From a virus: a stretch of DNA of 32,422 nt. Position 1 is the first letter of the stretch, and every line of letters begins with the position of its first letter. Positions 25,375 to 32,422 of this stretch are shown here, one piece after another. The position numbers and the translations under genes are program-made. Under the pieces are notes generated by a model that ran no database searches, was not told where the DNA came from, and was given only the letters and a program-made list of their open reading frames with translations. The stretch is from positions 1 to 32,422 of IMG/VR virus record IMGVR_UViG_3300012012_000643; one strand, 5' to 3'.

Positions 25375-25571
25375 CCCAACCCCCGGCCACCGACGCCCCC
25401 TGCCTCCTGACGCTCTGCGGGGGCATCCTCGATGCGGCTTGCCGGTTGGAGGCTCGGCTCTGCGCAGAGCCCGCTGTGGAGGCTCCCCGGAGGCCGACCG
25501 GGTTGCGCTCCGGCGCCGTCTCCGTCCCCACCAAGCGAGTCGCCCGTGCTGCAGCTGCATCTGTGTCGTGA
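25371..25571 (+). CDS. Small hypothetical protein, 66 aa
   Basis: ATG 25371 overlaps the previous stop by four bases (ATGA), which supports translation. The N-terminal half has four cysteines (C11, C16, C24, C31 approximately) in a helical context. The C-terminal half is basic with Arg/Pro/Ala. The last 26 bases overlap the next gene in another frame. No lipobox or clear membrane segment is seen, so a spanin role is not supported. Function unknown. Confidence 0.5.
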   Translation: MTQPPATDAPCLLTLCGGILDAACRLEARLCAEPAVEAPRRPTGLRSGAVSVPTKRVARAAAASVS

Positions 25572-25998
25572 CATCTTCGACCCCCGCTTCACGCTGGGGA
25601 CGCTTCACGTCAACGGGCTGCCGTTCGGCTTCACCGCTGAGGACACCGACCGGCGGCTGGGGGAGCCCGGCGGGGGCGAGAAGATTCGGGGCATCACCGC
25701 CATCCCGCTGGGGACCTACGCAGTGGTCTCCACTTGGTCGCCCAAGTACGGGCGCATGATGCCGCTGGTCTGCGGGGTGCCGGGCTACGCAGGGGTCCGC
25801 ATCCACAGCGGCAACGGGCCGGCGGACACGGAGGGCTGCATCCTGCCCGGCCTGCTGCGCGACCCCATCCGGGGCCGGGTCGGCAAGTCCCGCGCAGCGG
25901 TGGCGTGGCTGTACGAGGCCATCGAGAAGGCAGAGGCCGCAGCGGGGGGCGACAGCCCTGCGGTGCAGCTCACCATCACCCGCGCCTTGCCGGAGTAG
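25546..25998 (+). CDS. DUF5675 family protein, possible cell-wall active lysis protein, 150 aa
   Basis: GTG 25546 (VLQLHLCRDIF) matches where DUF5675 proteins begin. Family marks are FTLGTLHVNGLPFGFTAED, AIPLGTYAVVSTWSPKYGR, VPGYAGVRIHSGN and DTEGCILPG. The domain is common in phage lysis regions and its biochemical role is not established. The HSGN...DTEGC pair resembles the His and SHGC/SNGC catalytic motif of L,D-transpeptidases, so cell-wall chemistry is a reasonable guess. No other lysin is visible in the window. The ribosome site is weak (AAGCGAG upstream), so expression may depend on the overlapping upstream gene. A short tail follows the conserved domain. Confidence 0.75.
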   Translation: MLQLHLCRDIFDPRFTLGTLHVNGLPFGFTAEDTDRRLGEPGGGEKIRGITAIPLGTYAVVSTWSPKYGRMMPLVCGVPGYAGVRIHSGNGPADTEGCILPGLLRDPIRGRVGKSRAAVAWLYEAIEKAEAAAGGDSPAVQLTITRALPE

Positions 25999-26124
25999 CC
26001 GGAGGATGCTGCGGCGGGGGCGTCTCCACCCCTGCGTGACTCACGGGCAGGCACCAGTGGTCAGCCCACCCTCATGGTTGATGAGGATGAGAGCGCGCAC
26101 CCATACGGGCGCCGCAGCAAAGTC
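25999..26124. other. Convergent intergenic region
   Basis: Plus-strand late genes and minus-strand replication genes end towards each other here. The only structure noticed is a short hairpin CCTCAT/ATGAGG (26070-26086, loop 5), too weak to call a terminator with confidence. No gene is credible in this gap. Confidence 0.4.
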
Positions 26125-26397
26125 TCAGCGGAGGTCGGCGGGGTCGGCCTCCTCCGGCACGTTTCCGAATCCGGGGATGGGGTCATCGAAGTCGGTGATG
26201 TCCACGTCCAGCATCTTGGCGAGCCCGCTGCGGACAGCAGCGAGGAGCACCGCATGACGGCTGACCCGCAGCCCGGTTTCGCGGGACAGCTTGTCTGCAG
26301 CGGCGTCGGCCGCCGCTTTCAGCAGCGAGGCCGCCGGGGTGTTCAGGGTAATCATCCGGCTGCCGCCGGTCAGGGGGGTGAGCTTCGCGTGTTTCAC
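26125..26397 (-). CDS. Ribbon-helix-helix-like small protein, 90 aa
   Basis: GTG 26397 overlaps the stop of the RuvC-like gene (GTGA) and is preferred over the internal ATG at 26355, which lacks a ribosome site. Residues about 13-20 (SRMITLNT) could be the DNA-contacting strand. They are followed by one helix (ASLLKAAADAAADKLSRETG) and a second (VSRHAVLLAAVRSGLAKML), the plan of ribbon-helix-helix DNA-binding proteins. The C-terminus is acidic. It may be a regulator of its own operon or a replication accessory. It is the last gene of the minus-strand replication group. Confidence 0.55.
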   Translation of the reverse strand: MKHAKLTPLTGGSRMITLNTPAASLLKAAADAAADKLSRETGLRVSRHAVLLAAVRSGLAKMLDVDITDFDDPIPGFGNVPEEADPADLR

Positions 26398-26888
26398 TTG
26401 ATGCCTCGCTTGAAGTACCACAAGCATAGCCCGATAGCATCCCAACCGTCAAGGGTAGTACCGGGACGCACCGCCTGCTTCTCTCGCTGCGTCAGCTTGT
26501 CCTTGCTGCGGTTGGCGACGACCTGCTTGGGCGCCTGCCCCTTCCATGCGGAGGGCTCGACCCCGACCACCGTGGCGCCCAACCCCGCTGCGATGGCAGC
26601 GAGGCCGCCGGCCACGCCGCTGACCTGCAGGATGTCGTTGGGGTCTGCGTGGCTGCGGGGGTACACCACTTGGTCCTCGATGATGACGGTGATGGCCCCG
26701 GCGGGGTGCGGGGCGTCGGCCAGCTGGTCGAGCAGGGGTGCCCACACCCGGAAGGCTACCCGCCCCCACGCAGCGGGGCCTCGCCCGCCTCCGGGGAAGC
26801 TGGTGGTGTACGCATCCACCAGCACGCCGTCGTGGAACACGGCTACCCCTACGTCGTGCAGGGCGGGGTCGAAGCCGATGGTAATCAT
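26394..26888 (-). CDS. RuvC-like Holliday junction resolvase, 164 aa
   Basis: RNase H-fold nuclease that would cut four-way junctions and debranch replicating DNA before packaging. The acidic residues are visible: D7 in IGFDPALHDVGVAVF, E71 in VIIEDQVVYPRS, and D147/D150 in LDGWDAIGLCLWYFKR. The length fits RuvC family members. The start overlaps the polymerase stop (ATGA) and the stop overlaps the next gene (GTGA), so the three are translated together. The basic segment PSAWKGQAPKQVVANRSKDK fits DNA contact. Confidence 0.8.
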   Translation of the reverse strand: MITIGFDPALHDVGVAVFHDGVLVDAYTTSFPGGGRGPAAWGRVAFRVWAPLLDQLADAPHPAGAITVIIEDQVVYPRSHADPNDILQVSGVAGGLAAIAAGLGATVVGVEPSAWKGQAPKQVVANRSKDKLTQREKQAVRPGTTLDGWDAIGLCLWYFKRGIK

Positions 26889-28837
26889 GCCCGTGCCCCT
26901 CGTGCCGCCAGCCGCTGCTTCAGGCTCTGCTTGGCCGCCGGGGCCGCCGGGGCCGCCGGGGCCGCCGGGGTGGGCGTCCAGACCTGCAGCACCCCCTCCG
27001 CAGAGACGATGCGCTTGGCGGACTTCGACCAGCGGTCCATCGCCTCGACCTCGACCGACACCGGCACGTCGGGCATGAAGTGCGCCATCGCCTCGACCAT
27101 CACCACGCTGAGGCGCTCTGCGGCGGCGTGGACCTGAGCCAGCGGGGCCGACAGCAGGAACTCGTCATGCACGAAGGCGTGCGGCAGGCACCCATACAGA
27201 GCCGTGCCGGGCATCAGGCACTCCCGCACGATGCGGCCCATCGCCCGCTTGGCCCCATCAGCGGCCAAGCCTTGGAAGTAGGTGTTGCAGCCGCTGGTGT
27301 ACCGGCACCCGCCGCGCACTCGGCCGCTGCGGAGCTGCTCGATGCTGAAGGACTCAGCGGCGCCGGCCATCCGGGCGACGTGCTGGAAGTAGTCCTGCAT
27401 CTCGGGATACCAGCCCAGCCAGCGGTGCTTGAGGTCGGCCGCCTCCTCACGGGCGATGATGACGTTGTAGGTCGTGCGGGCGTACTCCACGAAGGCGTCG
27501 GGGCCAAGGCCCCCCGGCAGGCCGAAGTTTGCGGCCTTGCTGAGCTGCCGCATGTCCTTGGCGACTACATCCCCCGCCTTGTACCGGGCGACCGCCTCCT
27601 CGTAGCTGATGCCCATGAGGTCCGCTGCGGTGGCCAGATGCGGGTCGCGGCCGGCTCGGATGGTGTCGGCCAGCTTGGAGTACCCAAAGAGGTCGAGGCA
27701 GACCTGCGCAAGCGCCACCAGCTCCACGAAGGAGTAGTCGGCATCCACGAAGGCGTGACCGGCCGGGGGTCGGAACATCTCGCGGATGCCGCCCCTCCGG
27801 GGCATCTGCTGGATGTTGGGGTTGCGCCCGCTCGTGCGCCCCGTCTCCTTCAGCACGTCGTAGCCGGGGTTGACCACCCCCGCCGAGAGCGAGGGCAGGA
27901 ACGCCGACAGCAGCTTCTCTGCGGAGGCCACTTCCGACGCCGCCACCAGCAGGGCGTCTCCGCTGCTCGCCAGCGTGTCCGCTGCGGTGGAGGTCGCCCC
28001 GCTGTCGGTGATGGGCGGGGTGGTCCCCTTCGCTGCGTAGGCGGCCTCGATGCGGGCGCGGAGCTTCTTCATGTCCTTGGAGCCGTTCTCCCGCATGATG
28101 CCGGCTGCCCGGTACTGCGCATGGACAGTCTCAACCTGAGCCTGCAGCTCGACCTGCAGCTGGGCGGCGTCCTCCGTGGCAATCTCGATGCCGGTCATGG
28201 TGAACAGCTGCAGGGCGACGTGGGCATCCGTCTGCTCGCCCTCGTTCACGAACGTGTCGGCAGAGAGCTTGGGGGCCTGTCCGACCCGGTTCTGCGCGTG
28301 GAACACCGCGAGGGTCGCCGCAGCGTCCCGGAGGCTGTACTCGACCGCTGCGGTGGGGTACTGGTCGATGGGCAGGCCGTCCAGCTCTGCGTAGCGGGTG
28401 CGCCAAGTGTCCTCGCCCTTCTCCATGGTCACGCCGAGATAGCGGGAGGCCAGAGCGGCGAGGCTGAAGGAGGGCTGCCGCATGTTGTCGGCGGCGTCGT
28501 GGCTCAGCCGGCCCTCAGCGAGCAGGATGAGCTTGTCGCGGGTCTGCACGCAGCGGATGCGGCCGGCATCGAGGGCCGCAAACATCGAAGCGGTGAAGCG
28601 GTCGGGGTCGGGCGCCCACGTCAGGGCCACCCCAAGGTCGAAGCCGACGTTGGCGCCGACCAGAACCACGCGGGGGTTCTCCAGCCACGCCAGCAGCTTC
28701 GCTGCGGACTCGGCCGCCGTGACCAGCCATTCGTCGTCGCCCTCAGCGAAGGACATGCAGACGGGCTTCGGGGCGGGGACGCCGGGACCGAACAGGTGTG
28801 TCTCAAAGTCGAAGGCGATGTAGCGGGTGTCGGTCAT
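26885..28837 (-). CDS. polA: Family A DNA polymerase with 3'-5' exonuclease domain, 650 aa
   Basis: Replicative polymerase. The exonuclease domain has AFDFETHLF (D10, E12), GANVGFDLG (N63, D67) and YSLRD (Y167, D171), so proofreading looks intact. The polymerase domain has TGRTSGRNPNIQQMP and motif A DYSFVEL (D367, E372). Motif B is RQLSKAANFGLPGG (K434, F438, G442) and motif C is VHDE (H557, D558, E559). There is no 5'-3' nuclease domain. F438 aligns with E. coli F762, and G442 replaces Y766. The C-terminus ends with an AAP-type repeat encoded by four 9-bp units, then a basic tail. A strong hairpin lies in its leader. Confidence 0.95.
   Translation of the reverse strand: MTDTRYIAFDFETHLFGPGVPAPKPVCMSFAEGDDEWLVTAAESAAKLLAWLENPRVVLVGANVGFDLGVALTWAPDPDRFTASMFAALDAGRIRCVQTRDKLILLAEGRLSHDAADNMRQPSFSLAALASRYLGVTMEKGEDTWRTRYAELDGLPIDQYPTAAVEYSLRDAAATLAVFHAQNRVGQAPKLSADTFVNEGEQTDAHVALQLFTMTGIEIATEDAAQLQVELQAQVETVHAQYRAAGIMRENGSKDMKKLRARIEAAYAAKGTTPPITDSGATSTAADTLASSGDALLVAASEVASAEKLLSAFLPSLSAGVVNPGYDVLKETGRTSGRNPNIQQMPRRGGIREMFRPPAGHAFVDADYSFVELVALAQVCLDLFGYSKLADTIRAGRDPHLATAADLMGISYEEAVARYKAGDVVAKDMRQLSKAANFGLPGGLGPDAFVEYARTTYNVIIAREEAADLKHRWLGWYPEMQDYFQHVARMAGAAESFSIEQLRSGRVRGGCRYTSGCNTYFQGLAADGAKRAMGRIVRECLMPGTALYGCLPHAFVHDEFLLSAPLAQVHAAAERLSVVMVEAMAHFMPDVPVSVEVEAMDRWSKSAKRIVSAEGVLQVWTPTPAAPAAPAAPAAKQSLKQRLAARGARA
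26933..26968 (-). repeat. Four tandem 9-bp GGCCGCCGG units in the polymerase gene
   Basis: Perfect copies at 26933, 26942, 26951 and 26960 encode the Ala-Pro-rich linker before the basic C-terminal tail of the polymerase. Copy number changes would keep frame. Confidence 0.9.
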
Positions 28838-28854
28838 GGCGGCTCCAGAAGTGG

Positions 28855-28893
28855 CGAGCCCCCCGCTGTGTACGGGACACGGCGGGGGGCTCG
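28855..28893 (-). terminator. Strong hairpin between the SSB-like gene and the polymerase
   Basis: Arms 28855-28871 and 28877-28893 form a 17-bp stem with one G-T type mismatch and a 5-base loop. On the minus strand it follows the SSB-like stop by 16 bases and ends 18 bases before the polymerase ATG. No T-run follows. It may terminate or attenuate read-through into the polymerase group. Confidence 0.6.
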
Positions 28894-28908
28894 GTTGGGG
28901 TGGGGGGA

Positions 28909-29340
28909 CTACGACAGGGCGTAGAAGTTGTGCTTGGAGAACGCGGCGCCGGCCTTGGTCTTGATGTCCTCGACACGGATGCGGAGGGTCGAGCCGGCCA
29001 GCTCCGTGCCGTCGCCTTCGATGGCTTCCATCACCACCGATTCGTCCACGTCGGACTCGGCGGCGCTGGTGGCGGCCACGATGAACGCCTTGACATCAGC
29101 GAGGGCCATGTCGGGGTAGCGGCCGGTCAGCTTGCACATCCAAGTGGCGGGGCTGCCCGGCTGGACACCGGCGTTGCTGGACTCCTGCACGTCGAGGTCA
29201 GCGACGAAGAACTCGTCGGTGCCGACCTTGGACTTGACGTGGCGGCAGGAGACGATGGCCACCGTGTAGGTGCCGGCGGTGAGGAAGATGCCCTTGCCAC
29301 GGGCGGCGGCGGTGTTTCCAATGCGAGCGAAGATGGACAT
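28909..29340 (-). CDS. SSB-like replication protein candidate, 143 aa
   Basis: ATG 29340 has AAGGAA upstream. The protein opens MSIFARIGNTAAARGKGIFL, then beta strands (GTYTVAIVSCRHVKSKVG, EFFVADLDVQES) and an acidic helical end. This resembles phage OB-fold-type ssDNA-binding proteins (DUF2815 or DUF669-like) that sit beside PolA and a Cas4/DUF2800-like nuclease. The call rests on gene neighbourhood and fold impression, not on a sure signature. A lone C-terminal aromatic (HNFYALS) replaces the acidic tip of bacterial SSBs. Confidence 0.45.
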   Translation of the reverse strand: MSIFARIGNTAAARGKGIFLTAGTYTVAIVSCRHVKSKVGTDEFFVADLDVQESSNAGVQPGSPATWMCKLTGRYPDMALADVKAFIVAATSAAESDVDESVVMEAIEGDGTELAGSTLRIRVEDIKTKAGAAFSKHNFYALS

Positions 29341-29401
29341 GATGTTGGTTTCCTTGTTGCGGTGTTCAGAGTCACCGGGGGCGGGATGCCTCCGGTCTGG
29401 T

Positions 29402-29430
29402 CCGGTGCGGGCGCAGATGCGCCCTACCGG
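29402..29430 (-). terminator. Hairpin at the end of the 33-aa frame
   Basis: GGGCGC (29409-29414) pairs with GCGCCC (29419-29424) around AGAT, and CCGGT/ACCGG flanks extend it with a small bulge. It overlaps the stop of the small membrane frame and precedes the SSB-like gene. Confidence 0.4.
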
Positions 29431-29525
29431 GTCAGGTTGCGGGTGCGGGGCCACAGCAGGACCAGCCGCAGAGATTCGATGGTGAGCAGGAGGCCGCAGA
29501 GGGCCAGCAGCAGGGCGGTGTCCAC
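29424..29525 (-). CDS. Tiny membrane protein, 33 aa
   Basis: GTG 29525 shares one base with the stop of the upstream gene (TAGTG). The product is a single hydrophobic helix, DTALLLALCGLLLTIESL, followed by a basic tail RTRNLTR. The coupling and the clean membrane-helix composition support a real gene, but a frame of this size can arise by chance. No family recognised. Confidence 0.4.
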   Translation of the reverse strand: MDTALLLALCGLLLTIESLRLVLLWPRTRNLTR

Positions 29526-29959
29526 TATGCGACCGAGACACTGGAGACGAGGCTCTCGTAGTCGCTGACCTTGACCCGGCCCGCGAGGAGGGCGGCCAGC
29601 GCATCCTTCCAGCCCTCGACCGTCTTGGGGGAGTATGCGCGGGCGCCCCGCACGGGGTCGGCGTCGTACCACGCAATCTTCGCTTCGCAGTGGGCGACCT
29701 GCTCAGCGACGAGGGCGGCCACGATGTCGGTGTTGGGGCCGTGGCCGGCGCACACCTTGGCGTACTGGTTGGCGTAGATGCGGTGCCGGACGTTCGTGTT
29801 GTCGTCTGCGTCCCGGAAGGCGCCCTGCTTGGCGCCGAAGCTGATGACCGTGCAGCGGCGGAAGAACACCGTGACACCGTTGGCGTCGGGGAGGTTCCAG
29901 AGCCCGTGCATGGTGACCGGGGAGGCGGGGCGGGGGAGCTTGGTGGCGGGGGTGGTCAT
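29525..29959 (-). CDS. Hypothetical protein, 144 aa
   Basis: ATG 29959 (MTTPATKLPRP) is chosen because its leader AACGAGAACACC nearly equals that of the 1429-1773 gene. The first half is beta-like (MHGLWNLPDANGVTVFFRR). The second is helical with Cys and His (CAGHGPNTDIVAALVAEQVAHCEAK split across this region). No family recognised. A candidate promoter overlapping the end of the helicase gene lies just upstream. Confidence 0.65.
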   Translation of the reverse strand: MTTPATKLPRPASPVTMHGLWNLPDANGVTVFFRRCTVISFGAKQGAFRDADDNTNVRHRIYANQYAKVCAGHGPNTDIVAALVAEQVAHCEAKIAWYDADPVRGARAYSPKTVEGWKDALAALLAGRVKVSDYESLVSSVSVA

Positions 29960-30012
29960 GGTGTTCTCGTTCGGGGGTTCGCGGGAGGCTTCATCGCCGC
30001 CACACTCAGAAG

Positions 30013-30038
30013 ATACTACGGTACTACTCCAGCGTCTA
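30013..30038 (-). promoter_or_regulatory. Candidate promoter/operator B, near copy of 1830-1859
   Basis: On the minus strand TAGACG (30038-30033) precedes TAGTACCGTAGTAT (30026-30013), matching site A except for a 4-bp shorter interval. Upstream AATCTTC is also shared, and GAAGATTTC is directly repeated at 30048 and 30059. The site overlaps the last codons and stop of the helicase gene. Confidence 0.45.
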
Positions 30039-31692
30039 TGGCGACGTGAAGATTTCCTGAAGATTTCTCCGGGGCGCGGGCGGACCACCCACTGCACAGC
30101 AACAGCTTCTGGCGTTGGCCCGTGCTTGTTTCGACGTAGCGCGCATCCTCCATCGCGGCCTCGATGCCACGCAGCGGCAGGGCGGTCCAGTGGATGACCT
30201 CGATGTAGACCTCATCCGCCTCCTGCCCCTCTCGGTGCGTGCGGCCGATGAGCTGCTCTATGGCGGTGCCGCTGCTCATGGGCTCGACCAGCAGGTTGGT
30301 GCTCCAGCCCTGCAGGTTTCGGCCGACGCCGTGGCTGTGCCGGCTGAGCACCAGCGTGCGGGGCTTGGTCGGCACGGGCTGGCCCGGCCGCAGCACGTCC
30401 AGCCCCATCGACTCCAGCACGTCCATGACGGCGACCGACTCCACCCACACCAGCACAGCGCCGTGGTCATGCTCCAACGCCTCGACCCGGCGAAGCGTGG
30501 CGTCCATCACTGCGTAGCTCACCCACCGGGCGACCTGCGGGGGGCGGCAGCGGTCCTCGATGGCCTCCCACGCAGCGAGGGCGGCAGCGGCCCCGGTGTT
30601 CGGCCGGGACCGCACCCACGTCTCCGCCTGCAGGGGGCTGTCCACGAAGGGCAGGCGCCGGGCGAGGATGCTGCGGACCTCAGCGGACCACGCCGCACGG
30701 GCGGCCAGCCACTCTTGGTCAGGGCCGCCGGCCCCCCAATCCCACACATAGTAGAACCCCGACTGCAGCTGGCGTTCGGCCGCTGCGAAGTCGGAGGCAC
30801 GCAGGATTTCCGTGCCGTCCGGCAGCACCCACGCCCTCCGCAGGTCGCGCAGGGCATCGCGGAGCGCGGGCGGGGGGTCAGGGAGGCGGTGGGGCTCCAG
30901 CCGCAGCGAGCACTCCGCTGCGGACGTGTCGATGGTGCAGATGACGCCGGGGGCGCTGCGGAGGCGCATCAGGAACGCCTCCCGCGCGTTGGCGGCCTTG
31001 GGGAAGGCGGCGAGCAGCGGGGCCACGGCGCCGGTCTGGTGGCTGGTGGGCTCCCCGTGGGCGTCCATGACGGCGGCCCACGCTTCCAGCTCCAACCACT
31101 CGCGGGGCAGGGGGCTGCGCTCCCGCAGGGCCAGCTCGGACAGGTGGTCGAAGTCGGCCACGCTGCGGCTGGTGATGGTGCCGCTGAGCGCCACGAACAG
31201 CGTGGTGGGGTTCTCCTGAAACCACCGCACCAGCCGGCGGGTGCGGGCGGCTGTGCGGTGTCGAAGGTGGTGGCACTCATCCGCGATGATGAGGTCAGGG
31301 TTGTGCGCCTGCAGGGCCGCCTGCCCCGTGGCGGTGCTCAGGTCGTTGTACGACATCACCTTCAGGTTGGGATGCACTCGGAACACGGCGGACCACCGCT
31401 GCAGCTCCGTGCGGGTCTGCGGCACGAGCTGAGCAGGGACAAGCAGCAGGGGCCGCTCGACCCCCTCGATGACGCTGGGGGCCAGCAGGCTGATGAGCAG
31501 CTTGCCCTGCCCCACGCCGATGACGCCAAGCAGGCCCCGCTCCCGCTGTGCTTCACCAAGGGCAGCAAGCTGACCGGGGCGGAGCACAGCGGGGGAGGGG
31601 CCGGGCAGACGCAGGGTGTGCGCGTTGGTCGGAGGCGCACGCATCCCCTCGATGCGAGGCAGGGCGAGGATGCGGGCGACCTCCGGCAGCAT
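30016..31692 (-). CDS. SF2 helicase, SNF2-like, 558 aa
   Basis: ATP-dependent DNA translocase/helicase of the replication set. Motif I is GVIGVGQGKLL (K64), motif II DECH at 138-141, motif III ALSGTITS (S170), motif VI QLIGRTHREGQ near residue 485, the SNF2 style of HRxGQ. The usual Thr/Ser after the P-loop lysine is Leu (L65), which is unusual. The segment PLLLVPAQLVPQTR is typical of motif Ia in phage helicases. ATG 31692 lies two bases after the upstream stop. The C-terminus ends within the promoter-like site B. Confidence 0.85.
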   Translation of the reverse strand: MLPEVARILALPRIEGMRAPPTNAHTLRLPGPSPAVLRPGQLAALGEAQRERGLLGVIGVGQGKLLISLLAPSVIEGVERPLLLVPAQLVPQTRTELQRWSAVFRVHPNLKVMSYNDLSTATGQAALQAHNPDLIIADECHHLRHRTAARTRRLVRWFQENPTTLFVALSGTITSRSVADFDHLSELALRERSPLPREWLELEAWAAVMDAHGEPTSHQTGAVAPLLAAFPKAANAREAFLMRLRSAPGVICTIDTSAAECSLRLEPHRLPDPPPALRDALRDLRRAWVLPDGTEILRASDFAAAERQLQSGFYYVWDWGAGGPDQEWLAARAAWSAEVRSILARRLPFVDSPLQAETWVRSRPNTGAAAALAAWEAIEDRCRPPQVARWVSYAVMDATLRRVEALEHDHGAVLVWVESVAVMDVLESMGLDVLRPGQPVPTKPRTLVLSRHSHGVGRNLQGWSTNLLVEPMSSGTAIEQLIGRTHREGQEADEVYIEVIHWTALPLRGIEAAMEDARYVETSTGQRQKLLLCSGWSARAPEKSSGNLHVAIDAGVVP

Positions 31693-31694
31693 GG

Positions 31695-32422
31695 TCAGCG
31701 CGTGCCCCGCAGGACGCCCACGGCCCCGCAGACGAGCGGCAGGGAGGCTTCCTTCCAGATGTTGCAGGCGCTGTCCACCAGCACGAGCGTGCCGTCAGCG
31801 GGGAGCGCCTTGCCAATCATGTCGGCCACGGTGCGCTCTCCCGCACGGAAGTCCCGCATGAAGGCGGGGCCGCCGACCGCCTTCTCAAAGCTGGCGACGA
31901 TGGGCGCCAAGTACGCCTCCAGCGTCTGCAGCTTCCAGCCCGGCGGGGCCTGCACCACGCCGATGTCAACCAGCAGCATGTAGCCTTGCGTGGGGGTGGC
32001 GGCCGGGGCCTGCACCACCGGGCCGGGCTCGATGCGGCGGGGGGTCTTGGTGGTGGGGGCGGCCTCGACCGGGGCGGCCTTGGGGGCCTCGACCTCGACC
32101 GGGGCGGCGACCTCGACCGGGGCGGCCTTGGTGGCCTCGACCTCGACCTCGACCGGGGCGGCCTTGGTGGCCTTGGTGGCCTTGGTGGCGAAGTGGACGC
32201 CCGTGGTGTCCACCGTGGCCCCGGCAATCAGCTCCACGGCGCGCTCGACATGCGACCACGCCACGCGCTCCATGCCGCAGACGGTCCCGACCAGCAGCCG
32301 GGCCTCCTTGGCCGGCAGGGTGGCGCGCCCCGCTGCCGCCTTCTCGATGGCCGCCGCTGCGAGGGTGTAGTCCGCCTTTTTGGGCGGGCGGGGTGCCTGC
32401 GGGGTGGCGGTGGGGTCGGGGG
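31695..32422 (-). CDS. Ala/Val/Glu-rich protein, 5' end beyond window
   Basis: Open from the right edge to TGA at 31695-31697, 242 codons visible; an internal ATG exists at 32273 but the frame is open upstream with sensible sequence (KKADYTLAAAAIEK, ARLLVGTVCG), so the start is outside. A low-complexity middle repeats KAAPVEVE-like and TKATKA units. The C-terminal 100 residues form a folded domain (GYMLLVDIGVVQAPPGW, DGTLVLVDSACNIW). Not recognised. If the genome is circular, this is the downstream part of the Cas4-like reading frame. Confidence 0.7.
   Translation of the reverse strand, partial: PDPTATPQAPRPPKKADYTLAAAAIEKAAAGRATLPAKEARLLVGTVCGMERVAWSHVERAVELIAGATVDTTGVHFATKATKATKAAPVEVEVEATKAAPVEVAAPVEVEAPKAAPVEAAPTTKTPRRIEPGPVVQAPAATPTQGYMLLVDIGVVQAPPGWKLQTLEAYLAPIVASFEKAVGGPAFMRDFRAGERTVADMIGKALPADGTLVLVDSACNIWKEASLPLVCGAVGVLRGTR

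Noticed and set aside
25371-25571. Spanin (Rz/Rz1) interpretation of the 66-aa gene
   Set aside because: No signal anchor, no lipobox cysteine after a hydrophobic stretch; only the position would fit.

Overview
The window is a tailed double-stranded DNA phage genome (Caudoviricetes, siphovirus type) of high G+C content. Evidence for this is a large terminase, portal, HK97-fold capsid protein, tail tube, frameshifted tail assembly chaperone, a 554-residue tape measure and no sheath or contractile-baseplate genes. No integrase, excisionase, CI-like repressor, tRNA or CRISPR array was seen, so a virulent lifestyle is the simplest reading. The host cannot be named; promoters look like sigma-70 type, pointing to a high-G+C bacterium.

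Layout. (1) 1-5062, minus strand: a Cas4/RecB-like Fe-S nuclease running off the left edge, two unknown genes, a large PrimPol-VapE primase-helicase, a 650-bp non-coding region rich in repeats (candidate origin, 4370-4680), and a small membrane protein. (2) 5063-5158: back-to-back divergent promoters. (3) 5159-25998, plus strand: terminase small and large subunits, portal, scaffold, major capsid with its own promoter and terminator, decoration and connector proteins, tail tube, tail chaperone with -1 frameshift, two gp10-like proteins, tape measure, a 1112-residue tail protein with sialidase-type Asp boxes, a baseplate/hub candidate, a tail fibre, then a presumed lysis group (membrane protein, 66-residue protein, DUF5675 protein). 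(4) 26125-32422, minus strand: a ribbon-helix-helix-like protein, RuvC-like nuclease, family A DNA polymerase, SSB-like protein, two small unknowns, an SNF2-like SF2 helicase and an Ala/Val/Glu-rich protein running off the right edge.

The minus-strand genes together form a replication/recombination set: primase-helicase, polymerase, helicase, SSB-like protein, resolvase and Cas4-like nuclease. The same combination (DUF2800-type nuclease, DUF2815-type SSB, PolA, VapE, SNF2 helicase) is known from other siphophages. The two edge genes are on the same strand, one lacks a stop and the other lacks a start. This suggests the window is a nearly complete circular or circularly permuted genome of about 32.4 kb opened inside one gene.

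The strongest unusual signals are: a severe genome-wide shortage of GATC that is absent from the tail-fibre gene (8 sites in about 0.8 kb against about 11 in the remaining 31 kb, hand count); a near-duplicate promoter/operator in front of two distant genes; altered P-loops in both helicase domains; a candidate replication origin; and a DUF5675 protein with an L,D-transpeptidase-like motif in the lysis position.
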